Positions 1 through 6,204 of a stretch of DNA of 7,356 bases are shown here, piece by piece. A program made the translations under genes and the position numbers. The notes beneath the pieces are model-generated. The model saw nothing but the letters and a program-made list of their open reading frames with translations. It was not told the origin of the DNA and ran no database searches. Within the stretch, counting starts at the first letter, position 1, and each line of letters starts with the position of its first letter. Origin of the DNA: Bacteroidales bacterium (GTDB lineage: Bacteria > Bacteroidota > Bacteroidia > Bacteroidales > UBA932); assembly GCA_017548805.1 (NCBI GenBank), contig JAFYZE010000031.1:1-7356 (forward strand). The letters run 5' to 3'.

Positions 1-71
1 CCGTATGTGGAAAGCGGAATACAGAATGCGAGAATGAGCAATATGCCGGCTATCTTGAAAATGCGTTTCAT
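1..71 (-). CDS. 5' end of an exported or membrane-anchored protein (partial)
   Basis: An ATG on the minus strand at 71-69 opens a frame that runs out of the window after 23 full codons. The peptide begins MKRIFKIAGILLILAFCIPL, with a short basic N-terminus followed by a hydrophobic core, as in a Sec signal peptide or an N-terminal membrane anchor. The LAFC stretch resembles a lipobox but has Phe directly before the Cys, so lipoprotein processing is doubtful. A consensus Bacteroidetes -7 box sits 27-35 bases upstream of the ATG on the same strand, which supports a real gene start. The gene is divergent from dnaX. The function cannot be read from this fragment. Confidence 0.6.
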   Translation of the reverse strand, partial: MKRIFKIAGILLILAFCIPLSTY

Positions 72-97
72 GCAGTAACTTCGTACGTTCATCACGG

Positions 98-106
98 GCA
101 AAGTTA
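98..106 (-). promoter_or_regulatory. Candidate -7 promoter box for the leftward gene
   Basis: Read on the minus strand this is TAACTTTGC, a full match to the Bacteroidetes -7 consensus TAnnTTTG. It would start transcription near position 91 and give a leader of about 20 nt before the ATG at 71. I see no convincing -33 TTTG at the expected distance. Confidence 0.55.
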
Positions 107-116
107 CAAAATAATG

Positions 117-130
117 CTTACATTTGTAAG
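117..130. repeat. Small inverted repeat over the dnaX -7 box
   Basis: CTTACA at 117-122 and TGTAAG at 125-130 are perfect 6-bp inverted repeats separated by TT. The palindrome covers the dnaX -7 box, so it could be an operator for a dimeric regulator. It is short and A/T-rich enough to arise by chance. Confidence 0.35.
119..126 (+). promoter_or_regulatory. Candidate -7 promoter box for dnaX
   Basis: TACATTTG matches the Bacteroidetes -7 consensus TAnnTTTG. It predicts a start near 133 and a short leader of about 15 nt before the dnaX ATG at 148. No clear -33 element is visible, and no Shine-Dalgarno sequence precedes the ATG, as is usual in this phylum. Confidence 0.55.
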
Positions 131-147
131 TTAACGCTAATCGTGCC

Positions 148-1974
148 ATGAGTCAGTATATCGTATCAGCCCGAAAATACCGGCCGGATTCGTTCGAGTC
201 CCTGATCGGACAGGACAATATCGCCAGAACGCTGAAGAACTCCATCCTCAGGGGCCAGCTCGCGCATGCCTACCTTTTCTGCGGTCCCCGCGGAGTCGGC
301 AAGACGAGTACCGCCCGCATTTTCGCAAAGACGATAAACTGCGCCCATCCCAACGCTGACATGGAGCCTTGCGGTGAATGCGAGTCCTGCGTCTCCTTCC
401 GGGAGGGCCGCTCGTACTGCATCCACGAACTGGACGCCGCTTCCAACAACGGTGTGGACGACATCAAGGCACTGATGGAGCAGGTTCAGATTCCTCCCCA
501 GGTGGGACGCTACAGCGTCTACATCATCGATGAGGTCCACATGCTGTCACAGGCCGCTTTCAACGCTTTCCTCAAGACCTTGGAAGAGCCGCCGGCACAT
601 GCTATCTTCATTCTGGCGACCACCGAGAAGCACAAGATCCTGCCCACCATTCTGTCCCGCTGCCAGACCTATGACTTCAACCGTATCGGCGTTGCCGATA
701 TCGTGAAGAACCTTCGCGACATTGCCGGAAAGGAGAATGTCTCCATCGACGACGAGTCGCTCCACATCATCGCCCAGAAGGCCGACGGCGCCATGCGCGA
801 CGCCCTTACGATTTTCGACCAGACAGTGGCCTTCTGCGGCGCGGATGTACATTACGAGGACGTGATCCGCAATCTCAACGTCCTTGACTATGAGTATTCC
901 TTCCGCCTGGTGGATGCTTTCCGTGCCGGGGACTATGCTGCGGCGATGCTGACCTTCGATGAGATCCTTGCCAAGGGTTTCAACGCCCAGCATTTCATTT
1001 CCGCGCTGAGTTCGCACCTGCGTGACCTTATCGTGAGCAGGACGGCCGGGCTTGACGCCCTGCTGGACCTGCCCGCTTCGCTGAAGCAGCGCTACCGCGC
1101 GCAGGCAGAGGCCTGCACCCTGCAGTTCCTTTACGACGCGCTGGCGATCACCACGCAGTGCGAGGCCGGCTACAAGGCCGCCATCAACCAGCGCCTGCAC
1201 ATCGAGTTCGCGCTGATGAAGCTGGCCTTTTTGTCGAAGGGTGTCCCCGCGACTGTCGCCGCACCCGTTGAGCCGCCGACTCCGCCGGAGTCTAAGGTTG
1301 AGAGTCCGGGGGGGGTGGGTGCCGGAAACTGTGCCACCCTCGGCAACATAAGAGGGGGGGACCCAAGCGAAAAGCTTGGGGGGGGTCCTGCGCAGCAGGA
1401 CGTTTCAGGCACCCACCCCCTCCGGACCGAGACAAAACCTGCGCCGGAGGTAGCTCCTGAGCCGCAGTCCGAGGTGCAGCCTGAGCCGGTGGCGGAGAAG
1501 AAGCGCCGCAGGCCGGCCAAGACCGGCGCGTCGCTGTCGCTGAACTCCCTGATGGGCGAGAAGGAAGATACGAGAGTTGAGACTGCCGCGACAGAGGCGC
1601 CTGTGGCAGAATTGACGGATGAGGAGATCGCGGAAAAGTGGAAGGAGATGTCCGGTCTCTATCCCAACCAGCCGCGTCTCGCCAACACCTTGGCCAATGC
1701 CAAGGTCGAGGTCTCGCGCGAGGACGGTATGACCGTCACGTTCGTCGTCACCAACGACGCTCAGCGCGCATGGATCGAATCCAACAAGCTCCACGAACTC
1801 GAAGGCAGGTTCCAGAAACTCCTGGGCCGCCCCGGAGTCAGGCTCCTCGTAGCTGCGGCGCAGTTCGTGGACGAAAAAGTGATATATACCCCCGAGGACA
1901 AGGCCAAGTACCTGATGGAGAACGTCCCTGAAGTGATTGACATCATCAGCGACCTGGGGTTGGACATTAAATAA
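148..1974 (+). CDS. dnaX: DNA polymerase III subunit gamma/tau
   Basis: This is the clamp-loader ATPase that loads the sliding clamp and, as tau, couples polymerases to the replisome. The start is the family-typical [16 protein letters not shown]. Visible motifs are Walker A GPRGVGKT (residues 46-53), zinc-module cysteines C65, C75, C78 and C81, Walker B with DEVH (128-131), sensor 1 ATTE (157-160), the SRC arginine finger (170-172) and sensor 2 GAMRDAL (214-220). The collar domain runs to about residue 362. A Pro/Glu-rich linker (about 366-455), a basic patch KKRRR (451-455) and a Bacteroidetes-type C-terminal domain (about 488-608) follow. Oddity: residues 386-428 are Gly-rich, contain the only Cys after residue 338, and are encoded by a palindromic insert. 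Without them the linker reads [12 protein letters not shown] smoothly. lptB follows after 11 nt, so co-transcription is likely. I saw no A-rich E. coli-type frameshift signal near the gamma/tau boundary. Confidence 0.97.
   Translation: MSQYIVSARKYRPDSFESLIGQDNIARTLKNSILRGQLAHAYLFCGPRGVGKTSTARIFAKTINCAHPNADMEPCGECESCVSFREGRSYCIHELDAASNNGVDDIKALMEQVQIPPQVGRYSVYIIDEVHMLSQAAFNAFLKTLEEPPAHAIFILATTEKHKILPTILSRCQTYDFNRIGVADIVKNLRDIAGKENVSIDDESLHIIAQKADGAMRDALTIFDQTVAFCGADVHYEDVIRNLNVLDYEYSFRLVDAFRAGDYAAAMLTFDEILAKGFNAQHFISALSSHLRDLIVSRTAGLDALLDLPASLKQRYRAQAEACTLQFLYDALAITTQCEAGYKAAINQRLHIEFALMKLAFLSKGVPATVAAPVEPPTPPESKVESPGGVGAGNCATLGNIRGGDPSEKLGGGPAQQDVSGTHPLRTETKPAPEVAPEPQSEVQPEPVAEKKRRRPAKTGASLSLNSLMGEKEDTRVETAATEAPVAELTDEEIAEKWKEMSGLYPNQPRLANTLANAKVEVSREDGMTVTFVVTNDAQRAWIESNKLHELEGRFQKLLGRPGVRLLVAAAQFVDEKVIYTPEDKAKYLMENVPEVIDIISDLGLDIK
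1304..1329 (+). repeat. Left inverted repeat arm of the dnaX insert
   Basis: This 26-base arm begins GTCCGG, carries the G8 tract and TGGGTGCC, and ends GAAAC. It pairs with 1402-1427 at 24 of 26 positions. One of the two exceptions (1310 with 1421) would be a G-U wobble in RNA and the other (1324 with 1407) a G-A mismatch. Confidence 0.85.
1362..1401. repeat. Two hairpins in the core of the dnaX insert
   Basis: CCCAAGC (1362-1368) and GCTTGGG (1374-1380) form a 7-bp stem around a GAAAA loop. GTCCTGC (1385-1391) and GCAGGAC (1395-1401) form a second 7-bp stem around a GCA loop. Together with the outer arms they predict one long stem enclosing two hairpins, the layout expected of a mobile palindromic repeat. 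Confidence 0.75.
1402..1427 (-). repeat. Right inverted repeat arm of the dnaX insert
   Basis: This is the complement of the arm at 1304-1329. It begins GTTTC, carries GGCACCCA and the C5 tract, and ends CCGGAC. One base (C1428) separates it from the downstream GAGA. Confidence 0.85.
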
Positions 1975-1985
1975 CAGCAAAGGAT

Positions 1986-2816
1986 ATGAAGCTTCGTTGC
2001 GAGAATCTCGTCAAGAAATACGGTGTCAGGACCGTGGTCAAGGGTGTTTCCATGGAAGTGGAGCAGGGTGAGATCGTAGGATTCCTCGGCCCCAACGGCG
2101 CAGGCAAGACCACGAGTTTCTACATGATCACGGGACAGGTCGTCCCCAATGCAGGAAGGATTTACCTTGACGACGAGGAGATCACCGGTCTTCCGATGTT
2201 TAAGCGTGCCCAGAAAGGCGTCGGTTACCTCCCGCAGGAGGCATCCGTGTTCCGCAAGATGTCCGTCGAGGACAACATCATGTCCGTCATGGAGATGTCC
2301 GACATGTCCAGGGAGGAGAGGCGCGAGCGCCTGGAGTCCCTTATCGACGAGTTCAACCTCTCCAAGGTGCGCAAGAGCCTCGGCATCCAGCTCTCCGGAG
2401 GAGAGCGCCGCCGCTGCGAGATCGCTCGCGCCCTGGCCATCGACCCCAAGTTCATCCTTCTCGACGAGCCCTTTGCCGGAGTCGACCCCATCGCCGTCGA
2501 GGATATCCAGTACATCATCGCCAAGCTCAAGTACAAGAATATCGGCGTCATCATCACCGACCACAACGTCGGCGAGACCCTCGCCATCACAGACCGCGCC
2601 TATCTCCTCTACGAGGGCACGATCCTCCAGGAGGGCACGCCTACGGCCCTTGCCGCGGACGATGACGTCCGCACCAAGTATCTCGGTTCCGGCTTCGTAC
2701 TGAAGCGCTCCGTTGCAGTGGAAAAAGCGAAGGCGGAGCATGAAGCCCGCCTTGCCGCTACAGATTCACAAAGTCCCTCACATTCTGGGCAGTCACCTCA
2801 GGATCTCCCAGAATAA
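1986..2816 (+). CDS. lptB: LPS export ABC transporter ATPase LptB
   Basis: This is the cytoplasmic ATPase of the LptBFG complex, which extracts lipopolysaccharide from the inner membrane for transport to the outer membrane. Motifs in order are Walker A GPNGAGKT (residues 35-42), Q-loop Q84, the ABC signature LSGGE (136-140), Walker B ILLDEP (157-162, catalytic E161) and the H-loop TDHNV with H193. [20 protein letters not shown] and YLGSGFVLK near residue 240 fit the LptB subfamily rather than other small ABC ATPases. The usual family end is near residue 240. Here about 36 extra polar residues follow ([20 protein letters not shown] and on to LPE). The last part of this tail lies antisense to the end of the neighbouring regulator gene. 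The ATG is 11 nt after dnaX, with AAAGGA lying too close to it to be a well-spaced ribosome site. Confidence 0.93.
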   Translation: MKLRCENLVKKYGVRTVVKGVSMEVEQGEIVGFLGPNGAGKTTSFYMITGQVVPNAGRIYLDDEEITGLPMFKRAQKGVGYLPQEASVFRKMSVEDNIMSVMEMSDMSREERRERLESLIDEFNLSKVRKSLGIQLSGGERRRCEIARALAIDPKFILLDEPFAGVDPIAVEDIQYIIAKLKYKNIGVIITDHNVGETLAITDRAYLLYEGTILQEGTPTALAADDDVRTKYLGSGFVLKRSVAVEKAKAEHEARLAATDSQSPSHSGQSPQDLPE

Positions 2817-3903
2817 GCAGCCTGTCAACAACATTGTCCAGTTCCCGGATGTTTCCGGGCCAGTTCTTCTCCTGAAGCAGCTTGACCGCTTCGGGTGAGA
2901 AAGTGCGCGGCTTGCCGCCCTCGGTGTACTTGTCCTTGAAGTATTCGATGAGGAGGGGGATGTCGTCGCGGCGCTCGTCCAGGCTCGGGACGGTGAACAC
3001 GATGACGCTGAGGCGGTGGTAGAGGTCCTCGCGGAAATTGCCCTTGACAATCTCCTCTTGGAGGTTTTTGTTGGTGGCGGCGATGACGCGGACATCGACG
3101 ACGATGTCCTTGTCGGAGCCCACGCGCGAAAGCTTGCGCTCCTGAAGGACGCGCAGCACTTTCGCCTGGGCGGCGAGGCTCATGTCACCGATCTCGTCGA
3201 GGAAGAGGGTGCCGCCGTCGGCCTGCTCGAACTTGCCCTTGTGCTGCTTGATGGCGGAGGTGAAGGATCCCTTCTCGTGGCCGAACAGCTCGCTCTCGAT
3301 CAGTTCGGACGGGATGGCGGCGCAGTTGACCTCCACGAAGGGCATCGTGCTGCGCTGGCTCTGCTGGTGCAGGTTCCTGGCCACCAGCTCCTTGCCGGAG
3401 CCGTTGGGCCCGACGATCAGCACGCGTGCATCGGTCGGGGCGACCTTTTCGATCATCTCGCGCAAGCGCTGCATGGGTGCGGACTCGCCGATCATGTCGG
3501 CGCCGTAGACTTTTTTCTTAAGAATCTTCGTCTCCTTGACGAGCGACACCTTCTCTGTGGCGTTCTTGATGGTGATGAGGATGCGGTTGAGGTCGAGGGG
3601 TTTCTGGATGAAGTCGAAAGCGCCCTTCTTGATGCACTCTACGGCGGTCTCGATATCCCCGTGCCCGGAGATCATAACCATGGCGGACTCCACGCCCATG
3701 GCGTTGAGCCTGTCAAGGACTTCCATGCCGTCCATGTTGGGCATCTTGATGTCGCAGAAGATGATGTTGTACTTCTCTTTCTCCACCATCTGGACGGCGA
3801 TAGCGCCGTCTTCGGCCACGTCCACATCGAATCCCTCGTCACCGAGGATCTCCTTCAGGGAGTTGCGGATGGCCCTTTCGTCATCTACTACAAGGATTCT
3901 CAT
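2758..3903 (-). CDS. Sigma-54-type response regulator (receiver plus AAA+) without DNA-binding domain
   Basis: An NtrC-family two-component activator of 381 residues. The receiver domain (about 1-118) shows acidic pocket D7/D8, phosphoacceptor D51 in FCDIKMP and K101. The sigma-54 interaction AAA+ domain (about 137-365) has Walker A GPNGSGKE (165-172), the sigma-54 contact loop as GSFTSA (212-217, instead of GAFTGA), Walker [10 protein letters not shown] (232-240), arginine-finger region FREDLYHRL (290-298) and WPGNIREL (348-355). The protein stops about 26 residues later, so the Fis-type helix-turn-helix usual in the family is absent. I chose the ATG at 3903 because MRILVVDDE is the normal receiver start. 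The frame is open upstream to 3984, but that extension would overlap the promoter region. It converges on lptB with a 59-bp overlap. No sensor kinase is in the window, so signal and targets are unknown. Confidence 0.92.
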   Translation of the reverse strand: MRILVVDDERAIRNSLKEILGDEGFDVDVAEDGAIAVQMVEKEKYNIIFCDIKMPNMDGMEVLDRLNAMGVESAMVMISGHGDIETAVECIKKGAFDFIQKPLDLNRILITIKNATEKVSLVKETKILKKKVYGADMIGESAPMQRLREMIEKVAPTDARVLIVGPNGSGKELVARNLHQQSQRSTMPFVEVNCAAIPSELIESELFGHEKGSFTSAIKQHKGKFEQADGGTLFLDEIGDMSLAAQAKVLRVLQERKLSRVGSDKDIVVDVRVIAATNKNLQEEIVKGNFREDLYHRLSVIVFTVPSLDERRDDIPLLIEYFKDKYTEGGKPRTFSPEAVKLLQEKNWPGNIRELDNVVDRLLILGDPEVTAQNVRDFVNL

Positions 3904-3926
3904 AAAAAGTGTTTTCGTTTCCGTCA

Positions 3927-3946
3927 ACAAATATCGGACAAATATC
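3927..3946. repeat. Direct repeat ACAAATATC x2 in the divergent promoter region
   Basis: Two identical 9-bp units, 3927-3935 and 3938-3946, are separated by GG. The 11-bp period is about one helical turn, as expected for tandem protein sites on one DNA face. Alternatively they are simply two -7-like boxes for the leftward gene. Confidence 0.5.
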
Positions 3947-3960
3947 TCTAAAACAGCAAA
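3928..3960 (-). promoter_or_regulatory. Candidate promoter of the response regulator gene
   Basis: On the minus strand TTTG (3960-3957) lies 21 bp before GATATTTG (3935-3928). This fits the Bacteroidetes -33/-7 layout with one deviation (GA instead of TA). It predicts a start near 3921 and a leader of about 18 nt. A second GATATTTG copy lies 11 bp further upstream. Confidence 0.4.
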
Positions 3961-3968
3961 AAAATACT

Positions 3969-3977
3969 TAACTTTGT
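3969..3977 (+). promoter_or_regulatory. Candidate -7 promoter box for the phosphatase operon
   Basis: TAACTTTGT matches the Bacteroidetes -7 consensus in full. It predicts a start near 3983 and a leader of about 47 nt before the ATG at 4030. The A/T-rich upstream region holds no clear -33 TTTG on this strand. Confidence 0.6.
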
Positions 3978-3984
3978 TAGCCAC

Positions 3985-4009
3985 CGCCCGCTGTCGGGCG
4001 AACTTTTTT
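3985..4009 (+). terminator. Terminator-like hairpin and T-run in the phosphatase leader
   Basis: CGCCCG (3985-3990) and CGGGCG (3995-4000) form a perfect 6-bp GC stem around CTGT, followed by AAC and six T (4004-4009). This resembles an intrinsic terminator, but it sits just downstream of the phosphatase -7 box and ahead of its ATG. No plus-strand gene ends upstream of it. It could be a leader attenuator, an mRNA-protecting stem or chance. The stem is short. Confidence 0.4.
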
Positions 4010-4029
4010 AATAACCAATCCTTTACGCT

Positions 4030-5484
4030 ATGAACAGATCACGCATGTTCCGCAGACTGGCCGTCCTTTCCCTCCTGTCAGTCATCGTCATCCTTCCTGC
4101 CGACGCCCGCAAGAAGCAGCAGGTTCAGGAGCCTCCCACCCCCAAGTATGTATTCTACATGATCGGTGACGGCATGGGCATCAACGAGGTGTATGGCGCG
4201 CAGAACTACAACCAGGTTACCGGTGACGGCCCCAGTGTCATCAACTTCACCCAATTCCCCGTCAGGACTTTCGTCACCACATTCTCCTCATCATCGCTTG
4301 TCACCGATTCGGCCGCCAGCGGTACCGCCCTTTCCTCGGGCGTCAAGACCTATAACAACGGTCTGGGAGTCGACCCTGAGCACAATCCCGTAAACAGCAT
4401 CTGCGTCTGGGCGCATGAGAAAGGCTTCGGCACCGGTGTGGCGACCACCGTGGGCGTCAACCACGCCACTCCCGCCGCTTTCTACGGCCATGCAGACAAC
4501 CGCAACGAATACGAGAAGCTCGCCACGCAGCTGATAGAGTCCGATTTCATCGATTTCGCCGCGGGTGGCGGTTTCCTCACCGAGAGGAGGTCAGGACATA
4601 CCGGCCGCTACTTTGAGGACAAGGCCCGCGAGGCCGGCATCGCCGTGCTCCGCGGCCCCGAACTCCGCAACATCGCTAGCCAGAAGGGCCGTGTCATCTG
4701 CTTCAACAGCGACCCCACCGCGACCGAGATCAAGTTCGGCATTGACCAGCGCGGCCACGATACTTCGCTTTCCGACCTGGTCCAGGCAGGTATCGACTAC
4801 CTCTATGGCAAATTCGGAGACAAGGGCTTCTTCTTCATGGTCGAGTGCGGCGAGATCGACGGCGCCGGCCATAACAATGACGCTAAGACAAATATCATGG
4901 AGGTCAACGACTTCGCCAAGACCATCGACGTGGTGCTCGCGTTCTGCGAACAGCATCCTGACGAGTGTCTCATCCTGGTCACCGCCGACCATGAGACCGG
5001 CGGTCTCCAGCTCGGCGAGAATTATATCATGCACCCTGAGCTCCTTACCACCCAGAAGTGGAGCGAGGACGAGATCAACAGGCAGTTCAGGGTACTTGCC
5101 GGCATCGGTCCGGACAGGCGTCCCCTGCCCAACCGCGTCGTCCCCACCTATGACCAGGTGAAGACCTTCCTCAGCCAGCGACTTGGCCTCTGGAGCACCA
5201 TCGAGGTGGATGAGGAGCAGGAAGCTGCTTTCAAGGAGATGTACCACAAGGCTTTCGAACTCAATGAGGAAGAGATCGTGGAGAGCCTGTACTCGGTCAG
5301 CAACAGGATCGTCTCCGAGGCTATCGTATATGCCAACCGCAAAGCCGGATACCTCTGGGCACACGGTGCACACACGGGTTCTCCCGTTGGACTTTATGTT
5401 TATGGCGCCAGGGCTGCAGAGTTCAACAACTGTACAGACAACACCCAGATCTGCAAGATCATCCAAAGACTGGCTAAATACTAA
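4030..5484 (+). CDS. phoA: Periplasmic alkaline phosphatase
   Basis: This phosphomonoesterase releases phosphate from organic phosphate esters outside the cytoplasm. A signal peptide is visible: basic MNRSRMFRR, then a hydrophobic core to about residue 22, with cleavage likely after PADA (residue 26). Active-site residues can be aligned to E. coli PhoA. They include D47 in MIGDGMG, nucleophile S94 in VTDSAASGT, R158, E272, D277 and H281 in VECGEIDGAGH, D320/H321 in TADHETGG, and H448 in HTGSPV. The E. coli D153 position is His (H145) and K328 is Gly (G278), so the third metal site differs from E. coli. At 484 residues it is a normal single-domain length, and no C-terminal sorting domain is seen. 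cmk starts 11 nt downstream. The gene symbol is by family; no Pho box was recognised. Confidence 0.9.
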   Translation: MNRSRMFRRLAVLSLLSVIVILPADARKKQQVQEPPTPKYVFYMIGDGMGINEVYGAQNYNQVTGDGPSVINFTQFPVRTFVTTFSSSSLVTDSAASGTALSSGVKTYNNGLGVDPEHNPVNSICVWAHEKGFGTGVATTVGVNHATPAAFYGHADNRNEYEKLATQLIESDFIDFAAGGGFLTERRSGHTGRYFEDKAREAGIAVLRGPELRNIASQKGRVICFNSDPTATEIKFGIDQRGHDTSLSDLVQAGIDYLYGKFGDKGFFFMVECGEIDGAGHNNDAKTNIMEVNDFAKTIDVVLAFCEQHPDECLILVTADHETGGLQLGENYIMHPELLTTQKWSEDEINRQFRVLAGIGPDRRPLPNRVVPTYDQVKTFLSQRLGLWSTIEVDEEQEAAFKEMYHKAFELNEEEIVESLYSVSNRIVSEAIVYANRKAGYLWAHGAHTGSPVGLYVYGARAAEFNNCTDNTQICKIIQRLAKY

Positions 5485-5495
5485 ACCCTTTCATC

Positions 5496-6197
5496 ATGAC
5501 ATTGCCTGACATCACCATTGCCGTCGACGGCTTCTCCGCCACAGGCAAGAGCACCTTCGCCAAACTCGTGGCCAAGGACTTCGGTTTCCTGTATCTTGAC
5601 TCCGGAGCCATGTACCGTGCCGTCACGCTGTTCGCACAAGAGAACGGTATGATCGACGCCGACTCCAATATTGACCTGGATGCACTCAAGGCCGCCCTAG
5701 ACAAGGGCCTGGATATCCATTTCGAGCATACCGAGGACGGTTGCAAGACCTTCATCGGTGACCGTTGCGTCGAGAAGGATATCCGCACCATGGCCGTCTC
5801 TAACCAGGTCAGCCCGGTCTCGGCCGTCGGTTTCGTGAGGAATTTCGTGGACGACAAACTTCATGCTTTCAGCGCAGCCGGACGCGTCATCATGGACGGC
5901 CGCGACATCGGCACGACGGTGTTCCCGAACGCCGAGGTGAAGATATTCATGACCGCCCGTCCCGAAGTCCGCGCGCAGCGGCGCTTTGACGAACTGGTGA
6001 TGAAAGGCGAGAATCCCGTCATGGAAGAGGTTGTGAAGAACCTCGAGGAGCGCGATTACATCGACTCGCACCGTGAGGTATCTCCGCTCTCCCGGGCCGC
6101 CGACGCTTTCGTGATGGACAACTCCGACATGACCCTCCACGAGGAGACGGTCTGGATGCTTGGCCTGCTTCAGGGCAAGTTCGGCATTCTCGAATAG
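5496..6197 (+). CDS. cmk: Cytidylate kinase
   Basis: It phosphorylates CMP and dCMP to the diphosphates using ATP, recycling pyrimidine nucleotides for RNA, DNA and CDP-linked lipid synthesis in the cytoplasm. The protein has the P-loop GFSATGKST (residues 12-20), the substrate-site LDSGAMYRAVT (34-44), the bacterial CMP-kinase motifs VSNQVSPVSAVGFVR (101-115) and DGRDIGTTVFP (134-144), and the lid and C-terminal region with RAQRR (159-163), ERDYIDSHREVSPL (185-198) and ADAFVMDNS (202-210). At 233 residues it has the usual length. The start MTLPDITIAVDGF is the only sensible ATG before the P-loop. It lies 11 nt after the phosphatase and 7 nt before ispH, so these are probably one transcript. 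cmk next to ispH is a common Bacteroidales arrangement. Confidence 0.96.
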   Translation: MTLPDITIAVDGFSATGKSTFAKLVAKDFGFLYLDSGAMYRAVTLFAQENGMIDADSNIDLDALKAALDKGLDIHFEHTEDGCKTFIGDRCVEKDIRTMAVSNQVSPVSAVGFVRNFVDDKLHAFSAAGRVIMDGRDIGTTVFPNAEVKIFMTARPEVRAQRRFDELVMKGENPVMEEVVKNLEERDYIDSHREVSPLSRAADAFVMDNSDMTLHEETVWMLGLLQGKFGILE

Positions 6198-6204
6198 GGC
6201 TCGG

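Larger units (their letters stand above)
1304..1428. mobile_element. Palindromic MITE/REP-like element inserted in frame in dnaX
   Basis: This block differs sharply from the surrounding dnaX sequence. It has G-tracts of 8 (1308-1315), 7 (1354-1360) and 8 (1378-1385), and a C5 tract at 1416-1420. Its ends are 26-bp inverted repeats that match at 24 positions, and two perfect 7-bp hairpins lie inside. GAGA occurs immediately before it (1300-1303) and immediately after it (1429-1432), consistent with a 4-bp target duplication. The offset between the GAGA copies is 129 bp, exactly 43 codons, so the reading frame is kept. It encodes no protein of its own, so it would be non-autonomous. The idea resembles Rickettsia palindromic elements, which insert in frame in coding genes, but I do not claim homology. 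The family and its mobilising enzyme are unknown from this window. Confidence 0.75.

Noticed and set aside
1304..1428. CRISPR or tandem repeat array
   Set aside because: The repeats are inverted arms of a single palindromic unit, with no repeated direct units or spacers.
1761..2741. Long open frame on the minus strand (326 codons) across the dnaX end and lptB
   Set aside because: It lies opposite two clear genes with all motifs in place, and its product is low-complexity Leu/Gly/Asp/Val sequence typical of antisense frames.
2844..2859. Hairpin CCCGGA/TCCGGG downstream of lptB as a terminator
   Set aside because: It lies in the conserved WPGN codons of the regulator and is not followed by a T-run.
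3016..3951. Long open frame on the plus strand (311 codons) antisense to the response regulator
   Set aside because: Its translation has no recognisable motif, while the minus strand encodes a complete receiver and AAA+ protein. It is a GC-rich shadow frame.
3904..3984. N-terminal extension of the response regulator (27 extra codons)
   Set aside because: Receiver domains begin at MRILVVDDE, and the extension would cover the candidate promoter boxes and extend into the phosphatase -10 to -1 region.
6160..6204. Upstream start for ispH overlapping cmk
   Set aside because: The extra residues are unlike IspH, and the ATG at 6205 gives the normal N-terminus seven nt after cmk.
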